From Streptomyces glomeratus (GTDB lineage: Bacteria; Actinomycetota; Actinomycetes; Streptomycetales; Streptomycetaceae), in the NCBI RefSeq assembly GCF_021462825.1, contig NZ_JAKEEB010000001.1, forward strand, positions 310,001-374,000: a DNA stretch of 64,000 nt. The letters are read 5' to 3'. The first letter of the stretch is position 1, and the number at the start of each line of letters is the position of its first letter. A program made the position numbers and the translations under genes. Of this stretch, positions 8,291 to 17,304 are shown piece by piece. The notes under the pieces are model-generated. The model saw nothing but the letters and a program-made list of their open reading frames with translations. It searched no databases and was not told the origin of the DNA.

Positions 8291-10093
8291 ATGGCCGTCA
8301 ACCTGGTCAATGTCGAGAACATCAGCAAGGTGTACGGCACCCGTGCCCTGCTCGACGGTGTCTCACTCGGCGTGTCCGAAGGGGACCGCATCGGAGTCGT
8401 CGGACGCAACGGCGACGGCAAGACCACCCTGATCCGGATGCTCGCCAAGCTGGAGGAGGCCGACTCCGGCCGTGTCACCCACTCCGGCGGGCTGCACCTC
8501 GGCGTGCTCACCCAGCACGACTCCCTCGACCCCGCCGCCACCGTCCGGCACGAGGTCATCCGGGACATGGCCGACCACGAGTGGGCGGGCAACGCCAAGA
8601 TCCGGGACGTGCTCACGGGACTGTTCGGCGGGCTCGACCTGCCCGGGTTCCCGAAGGGACTCGACACCGTCATCGGCCCCCTGTCCGGTGGTGAGCGGCG
8701 CCGTATCGCGCTCGCCAAGCTGCTCATCGCCGAGCAGGACCTGATCGTTCTCGACGAGCCCACCAACCACCTCGACGTAGAGGGCATCGCCTGGCTCGCG
8801 AACCACCTGCGCGAGCGCCGCTCCGCGCTGGTGTGCGTCACCCACGACCGGTGGTTCCTCGACCAGGTGTGCACCCGGATGTGGGACGTGCAGCGGGGCA
8901 CGGTCCACGAGTACGAGGGCGGCTACTCCGACTATGTCTTCGCCCGTGCCGAGCGCGAGCGCATCGCCGCCTCGGAGGAGGCCAAGCGGCAGAACCTGGT
9001 CAGGAAGGAGCTGGCCTGGCTGCGGCGCGGCGCGCCCGCCAGGACCTCCAAGCCCCGCTTCCGGGTCGAGGCCGCCAACGAGCTGATCAAGGACGTGCCG
9101 CCGCCCCGGGACAGCAGCGAGCTGATGAAGTTCGCCTCCTCCCGGCTCGGGAAAACCGTCTTCGACGTCGAGGACATCACGGTGCAGGCCGGACCGAAGG
9201 TGCTGCTCAAGCACGTCACCTGGCAGCTCGGCCCCGGCGACCGCATCGGCCTGCTCGGGGTGAACGGCGCCGGCAAGACCTCCCTGCTGCGTGCGCTGGC
9301 CGACGCCGCGCGCAGCCAGGGGGAGACGCAGCCCGCCGGCGGCCGGATCGTCGTCGGCAAGACCGTCAAGCTCGCCTACCTGTCGCAGGAGGTCGCCGAA
9401 CTGGACCCGAGCTGGCGCGTGCTGGAGGCCGTGCAGCGGGTGCGGGAGCGGGTCGACCTCGGCAAGGGGCGCGAGATGACCGCGGGGCAGCTGTGCGAGA
9501 CCTTCGGCTTCACCAAGGAGAAGCAGTGGACGCCCGTGGGGGACCTCTCCGGCGGTGAGCGCCGGCGGCTGCAGCTGCTGCGGCTGCTCATGGACGAGCC
9601 GAACGTGCTGTTCCTCGACGAGCCCACCAACGACCTCGACATCGAGACCCTCACCCAGCTCGAGGACCTGCTCGACGGCTGGCCCGGCTCGATGATCGTG
9701 ATCTCCCACGACCGGTTCTTCGTGGAGCGCACGACCGACAAGGTGTACGCCCTCCTCGGCGACTCCACGCTGCGGATGCTGCCGCGCGGCATCGACGAGT
9801 ACCTGGAGCGGCGTCACCGCATGGAGGAAGCCGCCGCGGCCGCCGCTCCGGCGCCCGTGGCCGCGAAGACCTCCGTCTCGGCCGCCGACGCCCGTGCCGC
9901 CAAGAAGGAACTGCAGCGGATCGAGCGGCAGCTGGACAAGATCTCCGAGCGGGAGGCCAAGCTGCACGAGCAGATCGCCGAGCACGCGACGGACTTCGGG
10001 AAGGTGGCCGGTCTGGACGCCGAACTGCGGGCGCTCGCCGGCGAGCGGGAGGAGCTGGAGCTGCGCTGGCTGGAACTCGCCGAGGACGCGTAG
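8291..10093 (+). CDS. ABC-F family ATPase, Uup-like
   Basis: 600-residue soluble protein with two ABC ATPase cassettes and no membrane segments. Cassette 1 has Walker A GRNGDGKTT, signature LSGGERRRIALAKLL and Walker B LIVLDEPTNHLD; cassette 2 has GVNGAGKTS, LSGGERRRLQLLRLL and VLFLDEPTNDLD. The linker between them is charged. The C-terminus ends in a coiled coil (about 530-600), as in Uup. ABC-F proteins act at the ribosome E site or on DNA structures; resistance members also exist, but this looks like the core housekeeping type. AGGAG lies 5 bases before the ATG. Confidence 0.93.
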   Translation: MAVNLVNVENISKVYGTRALLDGVSLGVSEGDRIGVVGRNGDGKTTLIRMLAKLEEADSGRVTHSGGLHLGVLTQHDSLDPAATVRHEVIRDMADHEWAGNAKIRDVLTGLFGGLDLPGFPKGLDTVIGPLSGGERRRIALAKLLIAEQDLIVLDEPTNHLDVEGIAWLANHLRERRSALVCVTHDRWFLDQVCTRMWDVQRGTVHEYEGGYSDYVFARAERERIAASEEAKRQNLVRKELAWLRRGAPARTSKPRFRVEAANELIKDVPPPRDSSELMKFASSRLGKTVFDVEDITVQAGPKVLLKHVTWQLGPGDRIGLLGVNGAGKTSLLRALADAARSQGETQPAGGRIVVGKTVKLAYLSQEVAELDPSWRVLEAVQRVRERVDLGKGREMTAGQLCETFGFTKEKQWTPVGDLSGGERRRLQLLRLLMDEPNVLFLDEPTNDLDIETLTQLEDLLDGWPGSMIVISHDRFFVERTTDKVYALLGDSTLRMLPRGIDEYLERRHRMEEAAAAAAPAPVAAKTSVSAADARAAKKELQRIERQLDKISEREAKLHEQIAEHATDFGKVAGLDAELRALAGEREELELRWLELAEDA

Positions 10094-10422
10094 GCGTTCG
10101 GCGGACGCTGCGCACGCGGCGGCCCTGCGCCGTACACCCCCTCGGGTGCGGCACCGGGGAGCGCGCGGGAGCTCTCGGGCGCTCTCGGTGAGGGCCTCGC
10201 TCCTGTTCAGGGGCGGGGCCCTGCACGTACCCCTCATCAGGCGCGAATAGGCGGGATTTCGGCAATCCGGGGCGCTTCTCACCAGTAGGGGAAGCGCAAC
10301 GTCGAACAAGCGTGTAGCTTCCGGGGGCAGGGAGGGCGGGGGGTGCGCCGGGGGGCCTCTGTCCGTGCGGGCCAGTGGGCATCCATAGTGGGCATCCATG
10401 GGGGGGACTGGGGGGTTGCTCG
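10094..10422 (+). promoter_or_regulatory. Upstream region of the response regulator
   Basis: No gene seen. It contains an inverted repeat GCGCTTC/GAAGCGC (10272-10278 and 10291-10297) and a perfect 13-bp tandem direct repeat AGTGGGCATCCAT (10374-10386 and 10387-10399), ending 23 bases before the next start codon. The direct repeat is well placed to be an operator. No clear -10 or -35 pair can be named. Confidence 0.4.
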
Positions 10423-11133
10423 ATGGGAGTGCGGCTCATGGTGGTCGACGACCACCGACTGCTTGCCGAGGCACTGGCCTCGGCGCTGAAACTGCGGGGG
10501 CACCGGGTGCTCGCCGCGGCGGCACCCGCCGCGGGCGCGGCGGAACTGGTGATCACCAGGGCGCCCGAGGTGTGCCTGCTGGGCACGGCGACACCCGACG
10601 AGCCCGGGGCCTTCGACCCGGTGGTGCGCATCAAGCGGGAGCGTCCTCAGGTGGCGGTGCTGGTCCTCGGGCCGGTGCCGAACCCGCGGGGCATCGCCGC
10701 GGCCTTCGCCGCCGGCGCCTCGGGCTACGTACGCCACGACGAGCGGATCGAGGGCGTCGAGCGGGCGATCATGAAGGCGCGGGCGGGGGAGGCGGCGGTG
10801 GCGCCGCAGCTGTTGCAGGGCGCGTTCAGCGAGCTGCTCAACCCGGCGGCGCAGCCGGACGACGAGGGGCAGCGCCTGCTGCAGATGCTCACCCCGCGCG
10901 AGGTGGAGGTACTGGTGCGGGTCGCGGACGGCGAGGACACCCGGCTGATCGCGGCCGGCATGGGCATAGCCCCCTCCACGGCCCGCACCCATGTGCAGCG
11001 GGTTCTGATGAAACTGGGCGTCGGCTCCCGGCTGGAGGCGGCGGCCCTCGCTGCGCGCACCGGCCTGCTGGACCGCGCGGGCCCACGGCCGCCCGCCGCC
11101 TCACCGCGCACGGGCTCGGGGGCCCCTCAGTAG
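10423..11133 (+). CDS. Atypical LuxR/NarL-type response regulator
   Basis: 236-residue DNA-binding regulator with an N-terminal receiver-like domain (1-125) and a C-terminal LuxR helix-turn-helix (about 155-215: LTPREVEVLVRVADG...STARTHVQRVLMKLGV). The receiver keeps the N-terminal acidic pair VVDDH but has glycine at position 54 (CLLGTATP) where the phosphoacceptor Asp should be, and His at 105 where the conserved Lys should be. It therefore probably works without phosphorylation. No kinase is adjacent. ATG 10423 is the likely start; ATG 10438 would clip the first strand. Confidence 0.88.
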   Translation: MGVRLMVVDDHRLLAEALASALKLRGHRVLAAAAPAAGAAELVITRAPEVCLLGTATPDEPGAFDPVVRIKRERPQVAVLVLGPVPNPRGIAAAFAAGASGYVRHDERIEGVERAIMKARAGEAAVAPQLLQGAFSELLNPAAQPDDEGQRLLQMLTPREVEVLVRVADGEDTRLIAAGMGIAPSTARTHVQRVLMKLGVGSRLEAAALAARTGLLDRAGPRPPAASPRTGSGAPQ

Positions 11134-11166
11134 GGCGAGCCCTTCAGGAGGAGGGAAGAGCGGCGG

Positions 11167-11190
11167 GCCGGGGTCCCGAGGGGCCCCGGC
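11167..11190. terminator. Bidirectional hairpin between convergent genes
   Basis: GCCGGGGTCC pairs with GGGCCCCGGC around a short loop, with one mismatch. It lies midway between the stop of the response regulator (11133) and the stop of the convergent minus-strand gene (11203), so it probably serves both. Confidence 0.55.
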
Positions 11191-11202
11191 CGCCCGTCCG
11201 TG

Positions 11203-11508
11203 TCACTCGGGCTTCTTCTCCGTCAGCGGCGGGGCCGGTGGGGCCGCCGGGCGCAGCAGGAGCCAGAGCAGGAAGAACAGGCCGAGCAGCAGCATGCCCA
11301 GGCCCGTCCACAGGTTGATGTTGACGCCCTGGGCCTTGGCGATCTCGGCGTCGGAGGCCGTGAAGCCCGCGATCATGACGATGATGCCGTAGATCACGAA
11401 CAGGCCGCCGATGATGCGGCGCAGGTCGAAGATGCGGGCTGCGGTCGCGGACTGGGACTCCAGCTCGGTGACTTCGCGCTGGACCTCGTGCTCGGAGTAC
11501 TCGGACAT
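11203..11508 (-). CDS. Small membrane protein beside the symporter
   Basis: 101-residue protein with two predicted transmembrane helices (about 32-50 and 66-86), an acidic, polar N-terminus (SEYSEHEVQREVTELESQ) and a Pro-rich tail. It starts 21 bases after the stop of the sodium/solute symporter, in the same direction, and looks like an accessory subunit or assembly partner for it. No named domain recognised. Confidence 0.8.
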   Translation of the reverse strand: MSEYSEHEVQREVTELESQSATAARIFDLRRIIGGLFVIYGIIVMIAGFTASDAEIAKAQGVNINLWTGLGMLLLGLFFLLWLLLRPAAPPAPPLTEKKPE

Positions 11509-11529
11509 GGTTTCTCCATCCTCCCGCGG

Positions 11530-13230
11530 TCAGATCGAGAACGGGATGTAGCAGGCGGCGGCGAGGACGACCGCACCCCAGCCCAGCAGGGCCGGCTTGC
11601 GGTACCAGGCGTCGTCGCCCGCGGCGGGCGGCTCGGCCATGCCGGGGGACCTGGTGCCGTACACCAGTCCCTGGAGGCTCTCCTCCGGCTTGGGCGCGGT
11701 GAACAGCGACACCGCCACCATGACGACCGCGCCGGCCACGAAACCGGCGATCGCGGAGACGAAGTTGGCGCCCTGGTCGGAGGGAATGCCGATGATGCCG
11801 TTCTTGTAGATGACGAAGTAGTTCACCATCGCGGTCACCGTGCCGGCGAGCAGACCCCAGAAGCCGGACTTCGCGGACGCGCGCTTCCAGAACATGCCGA
11901 CGATGAACACCACGAACATCGGTACGTTGAAGAAGGAGAACAGCGTCTGCAGGTAGCTCATGATGTTCGAGAACGACGACGCCAGGAACGCCGTGCCGAT
12001 CGACGCGAGCACGCCGATCGCCGTGATGAGGCGGCCGAACCGCACGTAGTACAGGTCCTCGCGGTGCTTGACCGCGTACTTCGCCCAGATGTCGTTGGTG
12101 AACACCGTGTTGAAGGACGAGACGTTGGCCGCCATGCCGGCCATGAAGGCGGCGAGCAGTCCGGTCACCGCGATGCCGAGCACGCCGTTGGGCAGCAGCT
12201 CCTGCATCAGGTACGGGATGGCGTCGTTGTACTGGAGGCCGGAGCCGGGGGTGCCGAACTTGGGGACCAGGGCGGCGGCGACCAGACCGGGGATCATCAC
12301 CAGAAACACGATGAAGATCTTCGGGTAGGCGGCGATCAGCGGGGTGCGCTGGGCGGCGGAGAGGTTCTTGGCGGACAGGGCGCGCTGTACCTCGGCGAAG
12401 TTGGTCGTCCAGTAGCCGAAGGACAGGACGAAGCCGAGGCCGAGGACGATCGTGAGCCAGTTCGCGCCCAGCGGGTTGGCGTGGCCGATGCCGGTGCCGC
12501 CCCATGCGGTGACGAAGTCGTGGCCGTGCGTCGCGCCGAGCTTGTCGGTCAGTCCGCCCCAGCCTCCGGCCTTCCTCAGGCCGAGCACGGTGATGGGGAT
12601 GAGGGCCGCGAGGATGACGAAGAACTGCAGCACCTCGTTGTAGATCGCGGACGACAGGCCGCCGAGGGTGATGTAGGCGAGGACGAAGAAGCCGGCGACC
12701 ACGATCGCCACCCACTGGGGCCAGCCGAGCAGTGCCTCGACGACGATCGCGAGCGCGTAGAGGTTCACACCGGCGATGAGGATGGCGGCGAAGGCGAACA
12801 GGACGGAACTGAGCAGATGGGCCGACCTGTCGAAGCGGAGCAGCAGGAACTCGGGGACCGAGCGGACCTTGGAGCCGTAGTAGAAGGGCATCATCACCAG
12901 GCCCAGGAACACCATGGCCGGGATGGCGCCGATCCAGTACCAGTGCACCGTGTAGGCGCCGTACTGGGCGCTGTTGGCGGCCATGCCGAGGATCTCGGTG
13001 GCCGCCAGGTTCGCCGAGATGAACGCCAGGCCGGTGATCCAGGCGGGCAGGGAGCGCCCGGAGAGGAAGAAGTCGAGGCTGGTCTTCACGGAGCGGCGGG
13101 CGGCGAAGCCGATGCCCAGGACGACGGCGAAGTAGATCCCGAGGATCGTGTAGTCGAGGCCGTTGGTCGGCAGCCGTAGACCGGCTGCCAGAACGGTGGG
13201 GCCGACGGCCGGGTATGTGGGGGTCAGCAT
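11530..13230 (-). CDS. Sodium:solute symporter (SSS family), SglT-like
   Basis: 566-residue polytopic transporter with about 14 hydrophobic helices. It has the SSS core signatures: ARRSVKTSLDFFLSGRSLP, FISANLAATEILGMAANS after the second helix (sodium-site region) and TTNFAEVQRALSAKN further on. The sequence type and its position divergent from galTEK suggest sugar uptake, probably galactose or glucose, driven by sodium; substrate is inferred from context only. ATG 13230 is preferred over TTG 13257. Confidence 0.88.
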   Translation of the reverse strand: MLTPTYPAVGPTVLAAGLRLPTNGLDYTILGIYFAVVLGIGFAARRSVKTSLDFFLSGRSLPAWITGLAFISANLAATEILGMAANSAQYGAYTVHWYWIGAIPAMVFLGLVMMPFYYGSKVRSVPEFLLLRFDRSAHLLSSVLFAFAAILIAGVNLYALAIVVEALLGWPQWVAIVVAGFFVLAYITLGGLSSAIYNEVLQFFVILAALIPITVLGLRKAGGWGGLTDKLGATHGHDFVTAWGGTGIGHANPLGANWLTIVLGLGFVLSFGYWTTNFAEVQRALSAKNLSAAQRTPLIAAYPKIFIVFLVMIPGLVAAALVPKFGTPGSGLQYNDAIPYLMQELLPNGVLGIAVTGLLAAFMAGMAANVSSFNTVFTNDIWAKYAVKHREDLYYVRFGRLITAIGVLASIGTAFLASSFSNIMSYLQTLFSFFNVPMFVVFIVGMFWKRASAKSGFWGLLAGTVTAMVNYFVIYKNGIIGIPSDQGANFVSAIAGFVAGAVVMVAVSLFTAPKPEESLQGLVYGTRSPGMAEPPAAGDDAWYRKPALLGWGAVVLAAACYIPFSI

Positions 13231-13431
13231 GATCACTCGCTTCGTTGCGTGAACCAATCAGTGCGGAACCTACGCCTCGGCATTCGATTTCTGAACACTT
13301 CTGATGATGCCCTTTGTTGGATTGTGATGTTGACTGCCGTGGTGGGTCGTGGTTTGTTGTGTTGGGTTATGTTCGAAGGTGCATCCTGAGTGGATGGCGA
13401 GTCCGGCAGTGCAGCAGAAAGGCAAGGCGTC
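13231..13431. promoter_or_regulatory. Divergent gal/symporter promoter region
   Basis: 201 bases between divergent symporter and galT starts, noticeably more AT-rich than the surroundings. TTTGTTG occurs twice (13313-13319 and 13353-13359), exactly 40 bases apart, within a T/G-rich run. In S. lividans the galactose-inducible, glucose-sensitive galP1 promoter with direct-repeat operators lies at this place; the same role here is inferred from position, not from a matched promoter. Confidence 0.55.
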
Positions 13432-14499
13432 GTGAAGAAGACCTCGACCCGGCTGGCCGACGGTCGCGAGCTCATCTACTACGACCTGCACGACGACGCC
13501 GTACGCGACGCGATGGACCGCCGGCCGCTGGAGCGGACCGTCACGACCTCCGAGATCCGCCGCGACCCGCTGCTCGGCGACTCCGTCGCCGTCGCCTCCC
13601 ACCGCCAGGGGCGCACCTACCTGCCGCCCGCCGACGAGTGCCCCCTGTGCCCCTCCCGGGGGGACCGGCTGAGCGAGATCCCGGACTCCTCCTACGACGT
13701 CGTCGTCTTCGAGAACCGCTTCCCCTCGCTCGCCGGCGACTCCGGACGCTGCGAGGTCGTCTGCTTCACCTCCGACCACAACGCCTCCTTCGCCGACCTG
13801 ACCGAACAGCAGGCGCGGCTGGTCCTGGACGCCTGGACCGACCGCACCGCGGAGCTGTCCCACCTGCCCGCCGTCGAGCAGGTCTTCTGCTTCGAGAACC
13901 GCGGCCGCGAGATCGGCGTGACCCTCGGTCACCCGCACGGCCAGATCTACGCATACCCCTTCACCACCCCGCGCACCGCCCTCATGCTGCGTTCGCTCGC
14001 GGCGCACAAGGAGGCAACCGGCGGCGAGAACCTGTTCGACGCCGTGCTGGAGCGCGAGCTGGCCGACGAGCGGGTCGTCCTGCGGGGTGAGCACTGGGCC
14101 GCCTTCGTTCCCTACGCCGCGCACTGGCCGTACGAGGTTCACCTCTATCCTCGGCGCCGCGTCCCCGACCTGCTCGCGCTGGACGAGGCCGCCCGCACAG
14201 AGTTCCCCCAGGTCTATCTGGAACTCTTGAAGCGCTTCGACCGGATCTTCGGCGACCGGGAGGCTCCGACGCCCTACATCGCCGCCTGGCACCAGGCGCC
14301 GTTCGGTGCGAGAAAGGGCGAGGAGGGCGCAGCCGTCAACCGTGACGACTTCGCGCTCCACCTCGAGCTTTTCACCATTCGCCGCACTTCGGGCAAGCTG
14401 AAGTTTCTCGCGGGTTCCGAGTCCGGCATGAACGTGTTCATCAACGACGTGCCGCCGGAAGCCGCGGCCCAGCGACTGCGAGAGGTAGCAAGTTCATGA
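13432..14499 (+). CDS. galT: Galactose-1-phosphate uridylyltransferase
   Basis: 355-residue Leloir-pathway enzyme that swaps UMP from UDP-glucose onto galactose-1-phosphate. It has ECPLCPSRG (metal-binding cysteines), ENRFPSL and the active-site triad [12 protein letters not shown], with the nucleophilic His in HPH. The C-terminal half has [16 protein letters not shown] 13432 gives the family length and is preferred over an earlier in-frame GTG with no support. Its stop overlaps the galE start by 4 bases (ATGA). First gene of galT-galE-galK. Confidence 0.96.
   Translation: MKKTSTRLADGRELIYYDLHDDAVRDAMDRRPLERTVTTSEIRRDPLLGDSVAVASHRQGRTYLPPADECPLCPSRGDRLSEIPDSSYDVVVFENRFPSLAGDSGRCEVVCFTSDHNASFADLTEQQARLVLDAWTDRTAELSHLPAVEQVFCFENRGREIGVTLGHPHGQIYAYPFTTPRTALMLRSLAAHKEATGGENLFDAVLERELADERVVLRGEHWAAFVPYAAHWPYEVHLYPRRRVPDLLALDEAARTEFPQVYLELLKRFDRIFGDREAPTPYIAAWHQAPFGARKGEEGAAVNRDDFALHLELFTIRRTSGKLKFLAGSESGMNVFINDVPPEAAAQRLREVASS
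14220..14250 (+). promoter_or_regulatory. Candidate internal promoter (galP2-like)
   Basis: Within galT, about 250 bases upstream of galE, GGAACT (14220-14225) is followed after about 19 bases by ATCTTC. The -35-like element resembles those read by the envelope-stress sigma factor SigE. A SigE-dependent galP2 inside the galT end is known in Streptomyces and would give constitutive UDP-galactose supply for the envelope. Assignment is by position and partial match. Confidence 0.3.
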
Positions 14500-15464
14500 G
14501 CGGGAAGTACCTGGTCACCGGTGGCGCGGGCTATGTGGGCAGCGTGGTCGCGCAGCACCTGCTGGAAGCCGGCCACGAGGTCGTCGTCCTCGACAACCTC
14601 TCCACCGGCTTCCGCGAGGGCGTACCGGCGGGCGCTTCCTTCGTCGAGGGCGACATCCGCGACGCCGCCAAGTGGCTGGACCCCTCCTTCGACGCGGTCC
14701 TGCACTTCGCCGCGTTCTCGCAGGTCGGCGAGTCGGTCGTGAAGCCCGAGAAGTACTGGGACAACAACGTCGGCGGCACGATGGCACTGCTCGGCGCGAT
14801 GCGCGAGACGGGCGTGCGCAAGCTCGTCTTCTCCTCCACCGCCGCGACCTACGGCGAGCCGGTCAGCACCCCGATCACCGAGACCGACCCGACCGCGCCG
14901 ACCTCCCCCTACGGCGCCTCCAAGCTCGCCGTCGACCACATGATCAGCGGCGAGGCGGCCGCGCACGGCCTGGGCGCGGTGTCCCTGCGCTACTTCAACG
15001 TCGCGGGCGCCTACGGCAGCTGCGGTGAGCGGCACGACCCGGAGTCCCACCTGATCCCGCTCGTCCTGCAGGTCGCGCAGGGCAGGCGGGAGGCCATCTC
15101 GGTGTTCGGCGACGACTACCCGACGCCGGACGGCACCTGCGTCCGCGACTACATCCACGTCGCGGACCTCGCGGAGGCCCACCTGCTGGCCCTGGACGCC
15201 GCCACCCCCGGCGAGCACCTGATCTGCAACCTCGGCAACGGCAACGGCTTCTCGGTGCGGGAGGTCATCGAGACCGTGCGCCGGGTCACCGGCCACCCGA
15301 TCCCGGAGGTCGTGGCTCCGCGCCGGGGCGGCGACCCGGCGGTCCTGGTCGCCTCCGCGGCCACGGCCCGTGAGCGGCTGGGCTGGAACCCGTCCCGGGC
15401 GGACCTCGCGGGCATCGTCGCGGACGCCTGGCAGTTCGCGCAGAGCATCGCAAGGGGGCAGTAG
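14496..15464 (+). CDS. galE: UDP-glucose 4-epimerase
   Basis: 322-residue extended short-chain dehydrogenase that interconverts UDP-galactose and UDP-glucose with bound NAD. It has the N-terminal dinucleotide motif [11 protein letters not shown], the catalytic Ser/Thr in FSSTAATYG and the YGASK catalytic Tyr-Lys pair. [17 protein letters not shown] and [10 protein letters not shown] are typical of GalE. Start overlaps the galT stop by 4 bases; the stop abuts the galK start. It feeds both galactose catabolism and glycan synthesis. Confidence 0.96.
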   Translation: MSGKYLVTGGAGYVGSVVAQHLLEAGHEVVVLDNLSTGFREGVPAGASFVEGDIRDAAKWLDPSFDAVLHFAAFSQVGESVVKPEKYWDNNVGGTMALLGAMRETGVRKLVFSSTAATYGEPVSTPITETDPTAPTSPYGASKLAVDHMISGEAAAHGLGAVSLRYFNVAGAYGSCGERHDPESHLIPLVLQVAQGRREAISVFGDDYPTPDGTCVRDYIHVADLAEAHLLALDAATPGEHLICNLGNGNGFSVREVIETVRRVTGHPIPEVVAPRRGGDPAVLVASAATARERLGWNPSRADLAGIVADAWQFAQSIARGQ

Positions 15465-16607
15465 GTGGGCGTACGCGAGGGGTTCACGCAGCTGTACGGG
15501 ACGGCTCCCGAGGGCGTCTGGGCGGCACCGGGCAGGGTCAACCTGATCGGCGAGTACACGGACTTCAACGAAGGGTTCGTGATGCCGTTCGCCTTGCCGC
15601 ACACGGCAGTCGCCGCGGTCTCCCGCCGCACCGACGGCGTGCTGCGACTGCACTCGGCGGACATCGAGGGCCCGGTCGTCGAACTGCACGTCGACGAGCT
15701 CCGGCCGCGGACGGACACCGGCTGGGCCGCCTACCCGGCGGGTGTCGTCTGGGTGCTGCGCGCGGCGGGCCACCCGGTCACCGGCGCCGACCTCCATCTG
15801 TCCTCCACGGTGCCGACGGGCGCGGGGCTGTCCTCGTCGGCGGCGCTGGAGGTGGTCACCGCCCTCGCGCTCGACGACCTCTACGGGCTCGGCCTGACCC
15901 GCCCCGAGCTGGCGGAGCTCGCCCAGCGCGCCGAGAACGACTTCGTGGGCGTGCCGTGCGGCGTCATGGACCAGATGGCGTCGGCCTGCTCCACACAGGG
16001 CCACGCCCTGCACCTCGACTGCCGTGACCTGTCCCTGCGTCAGATCCCCTTCGACCTCGCCGCCCAGGGCCTCGCGCTGCTCGTCGTCGACACCCGGGTG
16101 AAGCATGCGCTGGGCGACGGGGCGTACGCCGAGCGGCGCGAGGGGTGCGAGGAGGGCGCACGGCAGCTCGGCGTCTCCCATTTGCGGGACATCGCGTACG
16201 AGGACCTTCAGGATGCGCTCACGCGCCTGTCGGACGAGCGGGTGCGCCGCTATGTGCGCCATGTGGTCTCGGACGACCACCGTGTCGACCGGGTCGTCGC
16301 CCTGCTGGACGCGGGCGAGGTCCGGGCGATCGGGCCCCTGCTGACGGAGGGTCATCTCTCTCTGCGGGACGACCTGCGCATCTCCTGCCCGGAGCTGGAC
16401 CTGGTGGTGGACACGGCGAACGCGTCCGGCGCACTGGGTGCCCGGATGACGGGCGGCGGCTTCGGCGGCTCGGCGATCGTCCTGGCGGAGGCCGCCGACG
16501 CGGACACGGTCACGAAGGCGATCGAGGAGGCTTTCGGTGCCGCCGGTTTCACGGCCCCCCGGGTGTTCCCGGCGGTGCCGTCGGCAGGGGCCCGCCGGCT
16601 CGGCTGA
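15465..16607 (+). CDS. galK: Galactokinase
   Basis: 380-residue GHMP kinase that phosphorylates galactose to galactose-1-phosphate. It shows the galactokinase signature GRVNLIGEYTDFNEGFV, the ATP loop PTGAGLSSSAALEV, and ARMTGGGFGGSAIVLAE at the C-terminus. GTG 15465 directly follows the galE stop, so all three gal genes are translationally linked. Its last 59 bases overlap the end of the convergent GNAT gene on the other strand. Confidence 0.96.
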   Translation: MGVREGFTQLYGTAPEGVWAAPGRVNLIGEYTDFNEGFVMPFALPHTAVAAVSRRTDGVLRLHSADIEGPVVELHVDELRPRTDTGWAAYPAGVVWVLRAAGHPVTGADLHLSSTVPTGAGLSSSAALEVVTALALDDLYGLGLTRPELAELAQRAENDFVGVPCGVMDQMASACSTQGHALHLDCRDLSLRQIPFDLAAQGLALLVVDTRVKHALGDGAYAERREGCEEGARQLGVSHLRDIAYEDLQDALTRLSDERVRRYVRHVVSDDHRVDRVVALLDAGEVRAIGPLLTEGHLSLRDDLRISCPELDLVVDTANASGALGARMTGGGFGGSAIVLAEAADADTVTKAIEEAFGAAGFTAPRVFPAVPSAGARRLG

Positions 16608-17034
16608 GCTTCTTGGTCAGCGTGTACTCCGTGATCCCCGGCGGATAGTCGGGGATCACGCACACCACCTCGTAACCCTGCTTCCGGTAGAAATCGGGGG
16701 CCTGGAAGTCCCATGTCTCCAGGCGCGCGGCCAGGCAGCCGCGCTCCTCGCGCGCGACACGCTCCGCCTGAGCGAGCAGACGCGTGCCGAGGCCCGTACC
16801 GCGGTGGCGCTCGTCCACCCACAGATAGGCCACGTGCAGCCAGCTCGCCCAGGTGTAGCCGACCAGTCCGCCCGCCAGATCCCCTGCCGCGTCGAACGCC
16901 CAGACGTGCAGTGGGACTTCGCGCTCCCCCGGTGTCCCACGCAGCGCGCGCAGCACCGGTGAGGCCGCTGTATTCGCCTCCAGCAGCCGAGAGCGGAGCA
17001 GATCGCGCCGCTCCTTGTCGACTTCTGTCTCCAT
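16549..17034 (-). CDS. GNAT-family N-acetyltransferase
   Basis: 161-residue protein with the GNAT core: GYTWASWLHVAYLWVDERHRGTGLGTRLL, where RGTGLG is the acetyl-CoA pyrophosphate loop, followed by ERVAREERGCLAARLETWDFQAPDFYRKQGY. Substrate unknown. The Pro/Gly-rich C-terminal tail is encoded opposite the end of galK, giving a 59-base convergent overlap. Start uncertain: ATG 17034, 17043 and 17055 are in frame and none has a good ribosome site. Confidence 0.8.
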   Translation of the reverse strand: METEVDKERRDLLRSRLLEANTAASPVLRALRGTPGEREVPLHVWAFDAAGDLAGGLVGYTWASWLHVAYLWVDERHRGTGLGTRLLAQAERVAREERGCLAARLETWDFQAPDFYRKQGYEVVCVIPDYPPGITEYTLTKKLSRAGGPLPTAPPGTPGGP

Positions 17035-17304
17035 ACGAAACATGCGGCACACCATAAACGCCCTGGCCAACCAGTTCTGCAAAATTCCTTCCGCTCCGGG
17101 CCGACGGCCCTACCCTGTGAACAGCGCCGGTGGGGGCCGGTGCTGATCAGGGGGCGAAACAGTCGGGTACGACGCTCGGGGTGGGGTAGCTGTTCCAGCA
17201 CGGCGGCGGCCGTGTGGCTGCGGTGCCCCGTCCCAGGCGGAAAACCGGGGAGCATTCCGGGCGCTGTACTCGCGCCGGTCGTCCCCCGAGCAGTGGGGGT
17301 TTCA

